DNA from: Planctomycetota bacterium
GTDB taxonomy: Bacteria; Planctomycetota; UBA8108; UBA1146
Length of the DNA: 64,000 nucleotides
Assembly (NCBI GenBank): GCA_016776905.1
Contig: JADHSM010000009.1
Span: 62,001-126,000 of the forward strand
Reading direction: 5' to 3'
The position numbers and the translations under genes are program-made. A model generated the notes under the pieces. It made no database searches. It worked only from the letters and a program-made list of their open reading frames with translations, and had not been told where the DNA came from. How positions within the stretch are numbered: position 1 is the stretch's first letter; each line of letters begins with the position of its first letter. Shown one piece after another: positions 19,116 to 27,347 of the stretch.

Positions 19116-20059
19116 GTTCTTCTCCTACGGAAGGCCTCGATCCTTCTACTTTGGAAATCAAATCTGCGGAGCAATGCTGGGAGCATTTTGAGTCAGGCGA
19201 ATCAGGAGTTCAGGAAGCCATTTCCCGGGCACGAGAATCTGTTTTAGTCGCCTCTTCGCTTTGGGCTGAGACGATGCGAGGTACCGGAAGAGTGATCGGT
19301 TTAGGGGCTGGAACCAGTGGCCGTCTCTTGGCCCTTGAAATGGCAGAATGGGGACCCACTTTCTCCGTCCCTGAGGATCGTTGTTATGCCCTTGTGGCCG
19401 GGGGTGACATGGCTCTCACTCGAGCCGTAGAAGGTGCTGAAGATGATGGAGACGCCGGTAGAAAAGCGATTGAGGACCTCAAGGTCTCAGAGAACGATTT
19501 GGTGTTAGGAATCTCGGCTTCAGGAATGGCTGACTTTGTTGCTCAAGGGTTGGAGGCTGCAGGTTCATTGGGAGCAAAGCGAGTTTTTATTACCGGGAAT
19601 CCCGCCGCAGTGGTTCCGGGACCCGGTGGAGTCATCCCAATCCTGATTGCGACGGGATCGGAGACGGTTGCAGGTTCCACTCGATTGCGGGCTGCCACAG
19701 CAACTCACAGGATCTTGCAAAGGATTTCGACGATGGGGGCTCTTCGCTTGGGCTGGATATATAGAGGCCGCATGGTGATGATGAAGCCGACAAATCGAAA
19801 ACTCAGAGCTCGCGCCCTGACTATTGTGTCTCAACTGGCAGACGTCTCAGAAAAACGTGCTGATAGCCTTATATCTATGTGCAGTAATGATTTAAGGCTT
19901 GCTGTGGCCTGTGGGTGGCTCGGGAAACCTGCAAAAGAGACCGAGACGCTATTGGATGCAGCACAGGGGCAATTAGAGCTGATTTGGCAGTACTTGGAGC
20001 CTCTGAAGGAGGGGAGTATGACGTCCAATCAACTTGCAGAAAGGTCCGATGGGGCCTAA
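19112..20059 (+). CDS. murQ: N-acetylmuramic acid 6-phosphate etherase
   Basis: 315 residues, family length. It cleaves the lactyl ether of MurNAc-6-phosphate in the cytosol, feeding cell-wall sugars back to GlcNAc-6-phosphate. A SIS fold is shown by GAGTSGRL (65-72). The conserved AEWGPTF (78-84) and AVEGAEDDGDAG (105-116) hold the acidic catalytic residues, and the sugar-phosphate segment GSETVAGSTRLRAATATH (182-199) is intact. The C-terminal helical part resembles other MurQ proteins. It overlaps the upstream anchored-protein gene by 4 bases. Its presence implies that the cell recycles peptidoglycan; no MurK, AnmK or transporter gene is adjacent. Confidence 0.92.
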   Translation: MSSSPTEGLDPSTLEIKSAEQCWEHFESGESGVQEAISRARESVLVASSLWAETMRGTGRVIGLGAGTSGRLLALEMAEWGPTFSVPEDRCYALVAGGDMALTRAVEGAEDDGDAGRKAIEDLKVSENDLVLGISASGMADFVAQGLEAAGSLGAKRVFITGNPAAVVPGPGGVIPILIATGSETVAGSTRLRAATATHRILQRISTMGALRLGWIYRGRMVMMKPTNRKLRARALTIVSQLADVSEKRADSLISMCSNDLRLAVACGWLGKPAKETETLLDAAQGQLELIWQYLEPLKEGSMTSNQLAERSDGA

Positions 20060-20173
20060 TCTCCTAAGATCCCTGTCGGAGGTGGTTCAACGTTAACCAC
20101 TGCGCCTGGTACAGATTTTGAGATTTGTAACCGGAAGATTCAGGGAGAGAAGATCGATGGAACAGAGGTAAAG

Positions 20174-20392
20174 ATGTCGACCCAAAGCCCAGACCGCACC
20201 CCATCTGAGAAGATCGAAATGATTCGTGAGACCCTCCTTGAAGGAGCTCGCAAGGTCCCCGCAATGACCTCGGAAACATTGTCGAATACGGCTGATCAAC
20301 TGCGTGATCGTGTGATTCAGTCCGTCAATTCGATCAAGGATACGTCCTTCGTCGATCACATCTGCTCACCCCCGCAGATGCTGAAGTTTTAG
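20174..20392 (+). CDS. Possible small hydrophilic helical protein
   Basis: 72 codons starting MSTQSPDRTPSEKIEM. The content is hydrophilic and helix-forming, with no Cys pair motif or membrane helix, and a weak purine-rich site (AGAGGTAAAG) precedes the ATG. It ends 10 bases before the convergent tatD stop. A minus-strand frame covers the same bases, so coding is uncertain. Family not recognised. Confidence 0.4.
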   Translation: MSTQSPDRTPSEKIEMIRETLLEGARKVPAMTSETLSNTADQLRDRVIQSVNSIKDTSFVDHICSPPQMLKF

Positions 20393-20401
20393 CCACTTCC
20401 C

Positions 20402-21199
20402 TCAGGAAGTCCCCAATCCAAAGAGTCTTTGGCAATTCTCGGTCGTCGCCGAGATGAGCTCGTTCGTGCCTACTTTTCTGACGCGTGCGAGAGCCTCTGC
20501 AGTATGAAGTGAATGGACGGGTTCATTGCGTTTACCCCTGACCGGTTGGGGAGCCAGAAAGGGACTGTCCGTTTCTAACAGCAATCGATCGGAGGGGACG
20601 ATGGTTGCCGCATCTCTGAGATTTTGAGCTTTGGGGTAGGTGACATTTCCTGCGAATGAGACGTACCAACCCAGATCGATGGCTCTGCGAGCCTCTTCGA
20701 CGGTCCCTCCAAAGCAATGGAAGACTCCGGTCACTCCTTCACCGTTCTCTGAAATGACGTCCAGAGTATCGGACCAAGCTTCGCGACAATGGATCACCAC
20801 GGGCAGTTGACGGCGGCGAGCCAGATCGAGCTGTGCGATGAAAGCCGGCTTCTGAACTTCAGGCGAGACATCCTTCCAATAGTAATCCAGACCGATCTCT
20901 CCTATGGCGACGATCTCTTGAGGATGACGCTCACATAATCGATCGATGGCATCGAGAGTCGAGTTCAACTCGTCCGTTGAGAATTGCGAGTGGGTCGGAT
21001 GAATCCCCACAGCAGCATGGCAAAACCCAGGATACTCTTCAGCGAGTGAGATTACTTTTTCGCTGGTTTCAAGATCGATACCAATATTGATAATCGAAAT
21101 GAAACCCGCATCTCGAGCACGCTGAATGACCTGATCTCGGTCTTCATCAAAGCGGTCGAAGTAGAGATGTGCATGGCTGTCGATGGCATTCGCAGGCAT
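20402..21199 (-). CDS. tatD: TatD-family metal-dependent hydrolase/DNase
   Basis: 265 residues. It is a TIM-barrel metal-dependent hydrolase; family members are 3'-5' exodeoxyribonucleases of the cytosol. The metal site is complete: HAH (9-11), E101 in GEIGLDYY, H137 in VIHCREA, H161 in VFHCFGG, and D211 in LLETDSPFLAP. NEPVHS and the C-terminal NCQRLFGL are also conserved. The ATG is preceded by AGGAG. It is minus-strand, 92 bases before the amidohydrolase gene, and converges on the small 20174 frame. Confidence 0.93.
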   Translation of the reverse strand: MPANAIDSHAHLYFDRFDEDRDQVIQRARDAGFISIINIGIDLETSEKVISLAEEYPGFCHAAVGIHPTHSQFSTDELNSTLDAIDRLCERHPQEIVAIGEIGLDYYWKDVSPEVQKPAFIAQLDLARRRQLPVVIHCREAWSDTLDVISENGEGVTGVFHCFGGTVEEARRAIDLGWYVSFAGNVTYPKAQNLRDAATIVPSDRLLLETDSPFLAPQPVRGKRNEPVHSLHTAEALARVRKVGTNELISATTENCQRLFGLGTS

Positions 21200-21291
21200 G
21201 TGCTGAACTCCTGATCACGTGTACTTGTTGGAGGCGATTCGAATAGTGGCAGGGATCATCATGATGGAATTTAAGTGTGAATGGAACAAGA

Positions 21292-22518
21292 TCACTCTGG
21301 GGCTTCCCAAGTCTTGACGCGGCCATCTATCCAGCACCCGAGGATTTTTCCATTGAGGGCACGTTCGAGCACTCCGCCACTTCCTTGAGGCACAGAGACC
21401 GCGACGAGGTCAGCGGGGTCTCCGGCTTGGAGTTTTCCGCTACCGAGTAGATGAGATTGGCCTAATCCAGACAGCCATTCTCGTGGGGCAGTTGTCACCA
21501 TTCGCCAGAGATCTATGGCAGGAATGGTTGGGGCTGCCTTCTGTGCAGAGTTCATCTCTTTGAGCATAGAAAGGTGACCTGCAGAAATCTGACCGTCGGT
21601 CCCCAAAAGAACCGGTACACCCTGACTCAGTGCTTGGGGTGCCGGATGAGGAGGACGATTAAAGTAGGCGTGAGAAGAAGGACACCAAACGAGAGCCGAT
21701 CCGCTCTCCGCAATCATGGCCATTTCTTCCGTGGTGCAATGGTTGCCATGGATGATCAATCCCGGACTCGATTTCTCGGGGTTTCCCAGGGATTTCAATA
21801 GATTCGTTTTACGTACAAACTCCGAAGGGTCGGCTCCGAAGCGCTGGAGGAATTTTGCCCCAGGGCCAGTGCCGGTATCGAGAAGTTCTCTTTCCCAAGC
21901 GGCTTCGGCGATATGCATAGCCCAGGGTAATCTCTTTTTTGCAGAGAGTTGGATCAAAGAGTTCAGGATTTCAGGATGAACTGTGTAGGGAGAGTGGGGC
22001 GAGAGGGCTCTCAATTCTCTTCGAGGATCAGTCGTTCCATTCAGGAATTCTATCCAAGCATCTGAATTGTCATCTTCTCTCGTCAGTGCGATCACTTCAC
22101 GGAAGATGACTCTTTTGAGATCTGAATACTGAATGGCATCGAGCACGTGTCCCTCAGGATCAATATCGAAGACCGCAGTTGTTCCCGCAGCGATGGATTC
22201 CTCGATCCCCTTCGCAGAAATTTCCTTCAGCTCTTCTCCGAGAGCTCTTCGGGATTGAACCACTGATCCCAACCAGTCTTCGAAACTTCCAGGAACTCGA
22301 TCACCATCTCTCGGGAGGCTCAAATCGAGATGGACATGAGAATTGACCCACCCGCAACTGAGGAGAGTATTCTCAAGGTGAAGATCTGACTCACCCGGGG
22401 CCAGTATCTCCTGAATGATGCCGTTCTCGATGACGAGCCTGCCGGCCTCGACAGAATCGGCTCCTGTGAAGATATGATCCGCAGAGATACGCATCCCCGC
22501 CCCTTTCTTGAGTCTCAT
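21292..22518 (-). CDS. Aminodeoxyfutalosine deaminase-like amidohydrolase (MqnX-type)
   Basis: 408 residues. It is a metal-dependent amidohydrolase TIM barrel. Metal ligands are HVH (61-63), H202 in AMHIAE, H257 in IIHGNH and D308 in LGTDGQ; SPHSPYT (173-179) and the CPSSHAYFNRPPHP segment (279-292) match aminodeoxyfutalosine/cytosine-type deaminases. That last segment is typical of enzymes that deaminate 6-amino-6-deoxyfutalosine, an early futalosine-pathway step. With menG, ubiX and ubiA 4 kb away, this fits menaquinone synthesis; substrate is inference, and other aminopurine deaminases of the superfamily are possible. Two starts compete: ATG 22518, or ATG 22494 which follows a G-rich purine site. 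A 16-bp tandem duplication straddles the first. Confidence 0.7.
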   Translation of the reverse strand: MRLKKGAGMRISADHIFTGADSVEAGRLVIENGIIQEILAPGESDLHLENTLLSCGWVNSHVHLDLSLPRDGDRVPGSFEDWLGSVVQSRRALGEELKEISAKGIEESIAAGTTAVFDIDPEGHVLDAIQYSDLKRVIFREVIALTREDDNSDAWIEFLNGTTDPRRELRALSPHSPYTVHPEILNSLIQLSAKKRLPWAMHIAEAAWERELLDTGTGPGAKFLQRFGADPSEFVRKTNLLKSLGNPEKSSPGLIIHGNHCTTEEMAMIAESGSALVWCPSSHAYFNRPPHPAPQALSQGVPVLLGTDGQISAGHLSMLKEMNSAQKAAPTIPAIDLWRMVTTAPREWLSGLGQSHLLGSGKLQAGDPADLVAVSVPQGSGGVLERALNGKILGCWIDGRVKTWEAPE

Positions 22519-22531
22519 CTTTCTTGAGTCT
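22503..22531. repeat. 13-bp core duplicated at a 16-bp period around a start codon
   Basis: CTTTCTTGAGTCT occurs at 22503-22515 and 22519-22531. The duplication spans the first possible start codon (22518-22516) of the minus-strand deaminase gene and copies its AAGAAAG purine run. Confidence 0.85.
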
Positions 22532-22611
22532 TATCGTGAATCCTGAAGTCGTGGCATCCCCGGAGGCGACGGACTCTGTTATCATGTTCGCACGCCCAGT
22601 CTGGAGGATCG

Positions 22612-22971
22612 ATGCGTCCGGAACCAGAAGACATGCCAGGAACCTTTAAAGGTATCGATCGTTTGTCCCCGATGAGATTCGATGTGAATCTTCTTTTAGG
22701 GGTCATTCTGTGCCTGTTCCAGGCAGGATGCAGTGGAGGAGATCAACTCTCCCTGCGAAAGGACTCACCAGAAATTTTAAAGCCCCAGAGCCGGATTGTA
22801 TTTTCACGTCCCGGGGAATCTTTGGAACAGGTGGCTCATCGAACAGGTTTTCAACTTGCGGTGCTCGAAAATTTGAATCCGGAGCTTCAGGAAATTGAAC
22901 TGAATTCTGGGACTCAAGTTCGCTGCCCGATTGGCCAACCTGGAGTTCGGAAAGTAGAAAATGGAACCTGA
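22612..22971 (+). CDS. Putative lipoprotein with a LysM-like domain
   Basis: 119 residues from the ATG at 22612, which has a GGAGG site 5 bases upstream; a start at Met21 (22672) gives a more normal signal peptide. The hydrophobic stretch VNLLLGVILCLFQAGC ends in a lipobox-like AGC (Cys40), so the protein is probably lipidated. The C-terminal half (about 68-108, PGESLEQVAHRTGF...LENLNPELQ) has the length and pattern of a LysM peptidoglycan-binding repeat. It would act in the periplasm or at the outer membrane. It is transcribed with the downstream dgt gene, 110 bases later, although a link is not obvious. Confidence 0.65.
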   Translation: MRPEPEDMPGTFKGIDRLSPMRFDVNLLLGVILCLFQAGCSGGDQLSLRKDSPEILKPQSRIVFSRPGESLEQVAHRTGFQLAVLENLNPELQEIELNSGTQVRCPIGQPGVRKVENGT

Positions 22972-23081
22972 CGACGTCACTATTACTGAGCAGATTCAGT
23001 CATAGTGTTAGTTTTAATGTTGTCGGGAAAGTCGAGTTCTCTAGGAGAAGTCGATGGTGTGTTGAAAGAAATCAGGAGTAG

Positions 23082-24266
23082 ATGAACGACAAGAAAAATT
23101 CCACTTCGGCCCGCCTTCGATCGGAGAATGTTGAAGATCAGCTTCTGGCTCCCTATGCGATGCGGAGCAGAGACAGTCGTGGTCGTCAGCACCCCGAGCC
23201 GATGGACGAATTTCGGACCGTGTATCAGCATGACAGAGATCGGGTGATTCATTGCACCGCATTTCGAAGGTTGGAATACAAGACGCAGGTTTTCGCCAAC
23301 CATCAAGGTGATCACTACAGAACGAGATTGACCCATACTCTGGAAGTGGCTCAGGTTTCGAGAGCAGTGGCTCGAAGACTGGACCTCAATGAGGATCTTG
23401 TTGAGACCATCGCTCTCGTTCACGATGTGGGGCATCCACCATTTGGACATGCTGGAGAGAGAGAATTGGCAGGCCGGATGTCGAGCCATGGGGGATTCAA
23501 CCATAATCGTCATGCTCTTCGCGTTGTGGATCTTCTCGAATCTAGGTATCCGGAATTCCCAGGTCTGAATTTGTCTTGGGAAGTCCGTGAATCGATCGTG
23601 AAGCATTATGGGAAATTCGATGAACCTGAACTGGCCGCTTTTTCACCAGGCGAGCCTCCTACGCTTGAAGCACAACTCGCTGATATTGGAGATTCGTTGG
23701 CTTACGACAGTCACGATCTCGACGACGGATTAAGGTCCGGCGTTCTCGATCTGAAAGAGTTGAGTTTGATCGATATCTTCAAAAGGGCGATGCAAAAGGT
23801 TGAGGATCGATACGGTCGAGGAATTTCGAACCGCGCATTTGTTGCGCGATGTGTATCGGGAGTGATCGCTGATCAAGTGAATGATCTCGTGACGACAAGC
23901 CGGGAAAGAATCAAGAATTTGACGGGAGTGGCAGAGGTGAGATCACACGATGGTCCGCTCTTGGGTTTTTCTCCTTCTATGACTTCTGACAAGGCTCAAC
24001 TTCAAGGGTTCCTCCAAGAAAAACTATATCGAGATCCATACTGTGTCAGAGTTTCCCAGAAGGGGAGACGCATGGTTGCTGCTCTCTTTGAAGAATTTGT
24101 GAGAGAGCCTGCACAGTTACCCTCGGAGCACTTGGCACGCTGTGCAGAGATTGGTCGTGAGCGAGCGGTGTGTGATTATCTTGCTGGAATGACGGATCGA
24201 TATTGTGCTCAGGAATATGAACGGCTTTTCATGCCGCACGGGAGTGACCCTGGGAGGCTCACCTGA
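23082..24266 (+). CDS. dgt: Deoxyguanosine triphosphate triphosphohydrolase-like protein
   Basis: 394 residues. It is an HD-domain nucleotide phosphohydrolase converting dNTP to deoxynucleoside and triphosphate in the cytosol. Entry motif FRTVYQHDRDRVIHC and FRRLEYKTQVF are present. The HD metal site is H85 in RLTHT, H114-D115 in LVHDVGHPPFGH, and a later Asp in the SLAYDSHDLDD region. The sequence fits the dGTPase type 2 group. The ATG follows CAGGAG. The stop overlaps the ispD start by one base. Confidence 0.9.
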   Translation: MNDKKNSTSARLRSENVEDQLLAPYAMRSRDSRGRQHPEPMDEFRTVYQHDRDRVIHCTAFRRLEYKTQVFANHQGDHYRTRLTHTLEVAQVSRAVARRLDLNEDLVETIALVHDVGHPPFGHAGERELAGRMSSHGGFNHNRHALRVVDLLESRYPEFPGLNLSWEVRESIVKHYGKFDEPELAAFSPGEPPTLEAQLADIGDSLAYDSHDLDDGLRSGVLDLKELSLIDIFKRAMQKVEDRYGRGISNRAFVARCVSGVIADQVNDLVTTSRERIKNLTGVAEVRSHDGPLLGFSPSMTSDKAQLQGFLQEKLYRDPYCVRVSQKGRRMVAALFEEFVREPAQLPSEHLARCAEIGRERAVCDYLAGMTDRYCAQEYERLFMPHGSDPGRLT

Positions 24267-24967
24267 TGAGGTACTGGTCCATAGTTGTCGCTGCTGGAGA
24301 TGGAACTCGGCTGGGCCAGCCTGTAAGAAAGGCTGCCGTTCAAATTTCAGGGCAAACTTTGGCCACGATTTCATCGCGGGCGAGTTGTCAGCATGTCGGG
24401 TGTGAAGGTCTGATTCTGGTGGTTCACTCAGACGATGTCGAAATTGCAGCGAACTGGGTTCACTCGATCGAACTTGGCGATCTCTCCTCGAAAGTGGTCG
24501 TCGGTGGAAGTTCTCGGAGAGAAAGTGTTCGAAGGGGATTTGAGGCTATCGATGCCGCCGGTGACGACTTGGTCGCGATCCATGATGCGGCGAGACCCCT
24601 GTTGCACCCCGATGATCTGGGCAGGGTTCTCGAGGAAGCGGAGAGGTCTGGCGCAGCAATTCTCGCAAGTCCGGTAACGGACACACTGCATCGGGGGGAC
24701 GGAAATGCCCGCTGGAATGAAATCGTCGACCGAGAGAACCTATGGCAAGCCCAGACTCCCCAGGTCTTTCGTCATGAATTGTTGAAAAGTGCTCTTGCCC
24801 ATGCTGCCCTTGCCGAAGGCGATGGCGCTGGCACTGACGAAGTCGAAGGAATGGCCCATATAGGCCAGCCTGTCCAGATGCTGGAGTCTCTGCACCCTAA
24901 TCCGAAGATTACCACCCCCGCAGACCTTCATTTCGTCGAGTTCATGACATCTTTTCCGGGGCGTTGA
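24266..24967 (+). CDS. ispD: 2-C-methyl-D-erythritol 4-phosphate cytidylyltransferase
   Basis: 233 residues, family length. It adds CMP to MEP in the MEP isoprenoid pathway. The nucleotide-binding motif AAGDGTRLG (9-17) is intact. K22 in RKA takes the place of the usual PKQ Lys, with the usual Pro-Lys replaced by Arg-Lys. The ribose/substrate segments VGGSSRRESVRRG, AIHDAARPLLHP, SPVTDTLHR, LWQAQTPQVF and TDEVEGM are present. The start overlaps dgt by one base. Its pathway partner ispF lies 1.8 kb downstream, separated by a porin gene. Confidence 0.92.
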   Translation: MRYWSIVVAAGDGTRLGQPVRKAAVQISGQTLATISSRASCQHVGCEGLILVVHSDDVEIAANWVHSIELGDLSSKVVVGGSSRRESVRRGFEAIDAAGDDLVAIHDAARPLLHPDDLGRVLEEAERSGAAILASPVTDTLHRGDGNARWNEIVDRENLWQAQTPQVFRHELLKSALAHAALAEGDGAGTDEVEGMAHIGQPVQMLESLHPNPKITTPADLHFVEFMTSFPGR

Positions 24968-25143
24968 GAAGGGTTTTTTGGGCGATCGAGAGAAACAATA
25001 TGGGAGTCCTTCCCCGTCTCTCTTGACCCGGAGCCCCGTATTGAGCAGACTCACATGATACCTGTCAGGTATAAAGTGGGCATCGAGGCTCATGTGAATC
25101 GCAACCCTTAGGTGCGCACCTCGGTTTCCAAAGATTTAGATCC

Positions 25144-25164
25144 GGGAGTTCAATCCGAACTCCC
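25144..25164 (+). promoter_or_regulatory. Hairpin in the leader of the porin gene
   Basis: An 8-bp perfect stem (25144-25151 with 25157-25164) closes a 5-base loop, 26 bases before the porin start codon. Porin leaders are often sites for small-RNA or protein regulation, but no partner can be inferred. Confidence 0.4.
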
Positions 25165-25190
25165 CTGTAGCGGGGAAGGGGAATTACCCC

Positions 25191-26582
25191 ATGTTAAAAA
25201 CATATAATGTCGTCACTTTGATCGCCTTTGTTGCGACTCTCCTAGTGGGTGGTGTCTTAGAAGCTCAAACCACCATCGGTGGAGATGTTAAACCCAAGAG
25301 AGCATTGAGATTAACCATTAGTGGTGACCTGTCTCTTTCATTCGTGGACCGGAGCAGCAGTTTCGGAGACGCCGCTCTCGGGGACGGTTCGGGTGGAGCA
25401 GGAAGTCCGCTGGCCGCAAATTGGGCTGAGCCTGTGCGCGATGGATTCTTTATCGATCCCATCTTCCAAATCGAATTGGATGCAGAAGTGTCTGAGGGAG
25501 TGAATGCTCTCATCAGTCTAGAGACTCCGTTTGACGCCAGTGAAAATCTGCGTGACGGGCAACTTCCTCTCGGAGTGGATGAAGCGAAGATCAGTTGGAA
25601 GGGTGCCATGAACCCTGATCTGAATCTTGAAATGGGATTGGTTCACTACGATCTTGATTTGGCCGGAAATGGTCATCCCATGTTCCTGAGCCTCGGAAAT
25701 TCAGAGAGTGCTTTTGATAACCCCAATGCAGGCTTTGACGTCGGGACTCCTCAGTCCAGCTCTGCGGGTCTTGTTGATTCGCTGAATCCGTCCGGCGTGG
25801 TGGGGTACTACGATTTGGGAGAGAACTCCGTCGACGTACTCATGTTCGATCTCTCTTCGCTGAATGATGAGTCCTTGTTTGGATTCGTCTACAACATGCC
25901 TCTCGATGCTGGGGATTACAGCGGCGAGATGGGATTCACATTCGTCAACACCAAGAATGACGGAGGCTCTGATTTGTTCACCTTCGGTGGTGGAGCCAAT
26001 GTTTCCGGCGAGGATGGACTCAAGTTTTACGGTGAACTCTACCTTCAGACCGGTGATTACGGATCCGGTGTAGGTGCGGGCACGATCGACCAGGATGCAC
26101 ATGCTTTCCTTGCGGGAGTACGTTACGACATTCCAGAGATCGATGACGATTCTGCGCCATGGATCGATGTCTCCATTTGGGATTACTCCGGTGACAGTGA
26201 TTCCGCTGACGGGAAAAACGGGAACTTCGTCTCTTACGAGTTCAACAATGACACAGTGGTTCTCGAAGACGCCTACTATGGACTCGATCTCGATACCAAC
26301 TACAGAGCCTTCAAGTTCAAAGGAGGAATGAATCTTTCTCCGGAGTGGTCGATTCAGGCCATGTACGCATACGCGTACTTGAATTCGAACTCGGGAGGAT
26401 TTGGATCGAACCCCTCCAACAATAGTGACAAGTTGGGTGACGAGTTTGATATTCGCGCCACATACAGAGCGACAGATTTCCTGACTTTCCACCTCAATGC
26501 AGGCACACTTCAAAATGCCAAGGCATTGGGTGTCGGCTCTGGAGTTGAAGTGATGACTCTGACTTCAGAGGTTCGTTTCTGA
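25191..26582 (+). CDS. Outer-membrane beta-barrel porin-like protein
   Basis: 463 residues. A signal peptide (1-26, ending VLEAQ) precedes a long sequence of alternating amphipathic strands with Asp/Gly/Asn-rich turns and no hydrophobic helices. The last residues, LTSEVRF, end in Phe, as required by the BAM outer-membrane insertion machinery. The first 50 residues of the mature part (LTISGDLSLSFVDRS) look like a porin-type strand start. No specific transporter family was recognised. It carries its own leader hairpin and terminator, so it is a monocistronic insertion between ispD and ispF. It is strong evidence for a two-membrane envelope. Confidence 0.8.
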   Translation: MLKTYNVVTLIAFVATLLVGGVLEAQTTIGGDVKPKRALRLTISGDLSLSFVDRSSSFGDAALGDGSGGAGSPLAANWAEPVRDGFFIDPIFQIELDAEVSEGVNALISLETPFDASENLRDGQLPLGVDEAKISWKGAMNPDLNLEMGLVHYDLDLAGNGHPMFLSLGNSESAFDNPNAGFDVGTPQSSSAGLVDSLNPSGVVGYYDLGENSVDVLMFDLSSLNDESLFGFVYNMPLDAGDYSGEMGFTFVNTKNDGGSDLFTFGGGANVSGEDGLKFYGELYLQTGDYGSGVGAGTIDQDAHAFLAGVRYDIPEIDDDSAPWIDVSIWDYSGDSDSADGKNGNFVSYEFNNDTVVLEDAYYGLDLDTNYRAFKFKGGMNLSPEWSIQAMYAYAYLNSNSGGFGSNPSNNSDKLGDEFDIRATYRATDFLTFHLNAGTLQNAKALGVGSGVEVMTLTSEVRF

Positions 26583-26600
26583 TTTTTCAGACAACGATTG

Positions 26601-26642
26601 AAAAAGGGTCCCCGGGTTTCATTCCCGGGGACCCTTTTTTTT
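26601..26642 (+). terminator. Strong intrinsic terminator of the porin gene
   Basis: The stem AAAAAGGGTCCCCGGG (26601-26616) pairs with CCCGGGGACCC plus T-run (26624-26639), around a 7-base loop. A run of eight T residues ends it. It begins 18 bases after the porin stop codon. Confidence 0.95.
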
Positions 26643-26706
26643 GGTATCGCTGTAGAAACTCGCAAGAAGACCCCAGAGGCCCTACAATCCTCAATCCACA
26701 GCCTCT

Positions 26707-26770
26707 CATGAGTGTTTGTTTGCATGAGTGTTTGATTGCATGAGTGTTTGATTGCATGAGTGTTTGATTA
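26707..26770 (+). repeat. 16-bp tandem repeat, four copies, upstream of ispF
   Basis: The unit CATGAGTGTTTGATTG recurs at 26707, 26723, 26739 and 26755, with the first copy differing (GTTTGTTTG). It lies between the porin terminator and the ispF start. Each copy supplies an ATG and a GTG, so the annotated start must be taken from the ribosome site instead. Confidence 0.93.
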
Positions 26771-26783
26771 CAGGAGTGAATCT

Positions 26784-27347
26784 ATGACGTTGAATGATGA
26801 TCAAGCATCGAGACAACCCGATCACTTGTCGAAAGATGATTCTTCATCCGAATCTCAAACCCCATCGAGAAGAGTGGGACTGGGGACTGATCGTCATCGT
26901 CTTGAAGAAGGCGAGTCTTTGGTTCTCGCAGGAATCAGAATCCCTTCTCCGTTAAAAGCGGTCGCCCATTCGGATGGAGATGCATTATTGCATGCTTTAG
27001 CGGATGCGATTTTGGGAGGGTGCGGTGAGAGTGACATTGGAACTCATTTCCCAGATGACGATCCTCGCTGGAAAGATGTCGATTCGACAATATTGATCGA
27101 AGAGGTTCTTCTACTCGCGGAAAAAAAAGGTTGGGTTCCAGTCCAGATTGATACGGTTGTCCACTTGGAAAAACCCCGACTCAAGGAGTATGTACCGAAG
27201 ATGAAAATGAATCTCGCTCAACTGTTGGGCATCTCCGAAGATGCTATTGGTCTGAAAGCCAAGACCGCTGAAGGTCTCGGACCTGTGGGTGAAGGCCTCG
27301 CTGTCGATACTTTCGCCATCGTTCAACTAGAGAGGACAGGAAACTGA
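26784..27347 (+). CDS. ispF: 2-C-methyl-D-erythritol 2,4-cyclodiphosphate synthase
   Basis: 187 residues from the ATG at 26784, chosen because AGGAG stands 7 bases upstream; an in-frame GTG inside the tandem repeat would add 8 residues. It closes CDP-ME-2-phosphate to the cyclodiphosphate, the step after IspD and IspE. Metal ligands D36 and H38 (GTDRHRL) and H70 (HSDGDALLH, 62-70) are present, as is the CDP-site segment KAKTAEGLG. About 30 N-terminal residues, rich in Ser, Asp and Gln, are extra compared with the usual 157-residue enzyme. The stop overlaps cysS (TGATG). Confidence 0.9.
   Translation: MTLNDDQASRQPDHLSKDDSSSESQTPSRRVGLGTDRHRLEEGESLVLAGIRIPSPLKAVAHSDGDALLHALADAILGGCGESDIGTHFPDDDPRWKDVDSTILIEEVLLLAEKKGWVPVQIDTVVHLEKPRLKEYVPKMKMNLAQLLGISEDAIGLKAKTAEGLGPVGEGLAVDTFAIVQLERTGN

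Noticed and set aside
25701-26513. A 270-codon minus-strand frame inside the porin gene
   Set aside because: It is antisense to a gene with a clear signal peptide, terminator and codon pattern; no family recognised.
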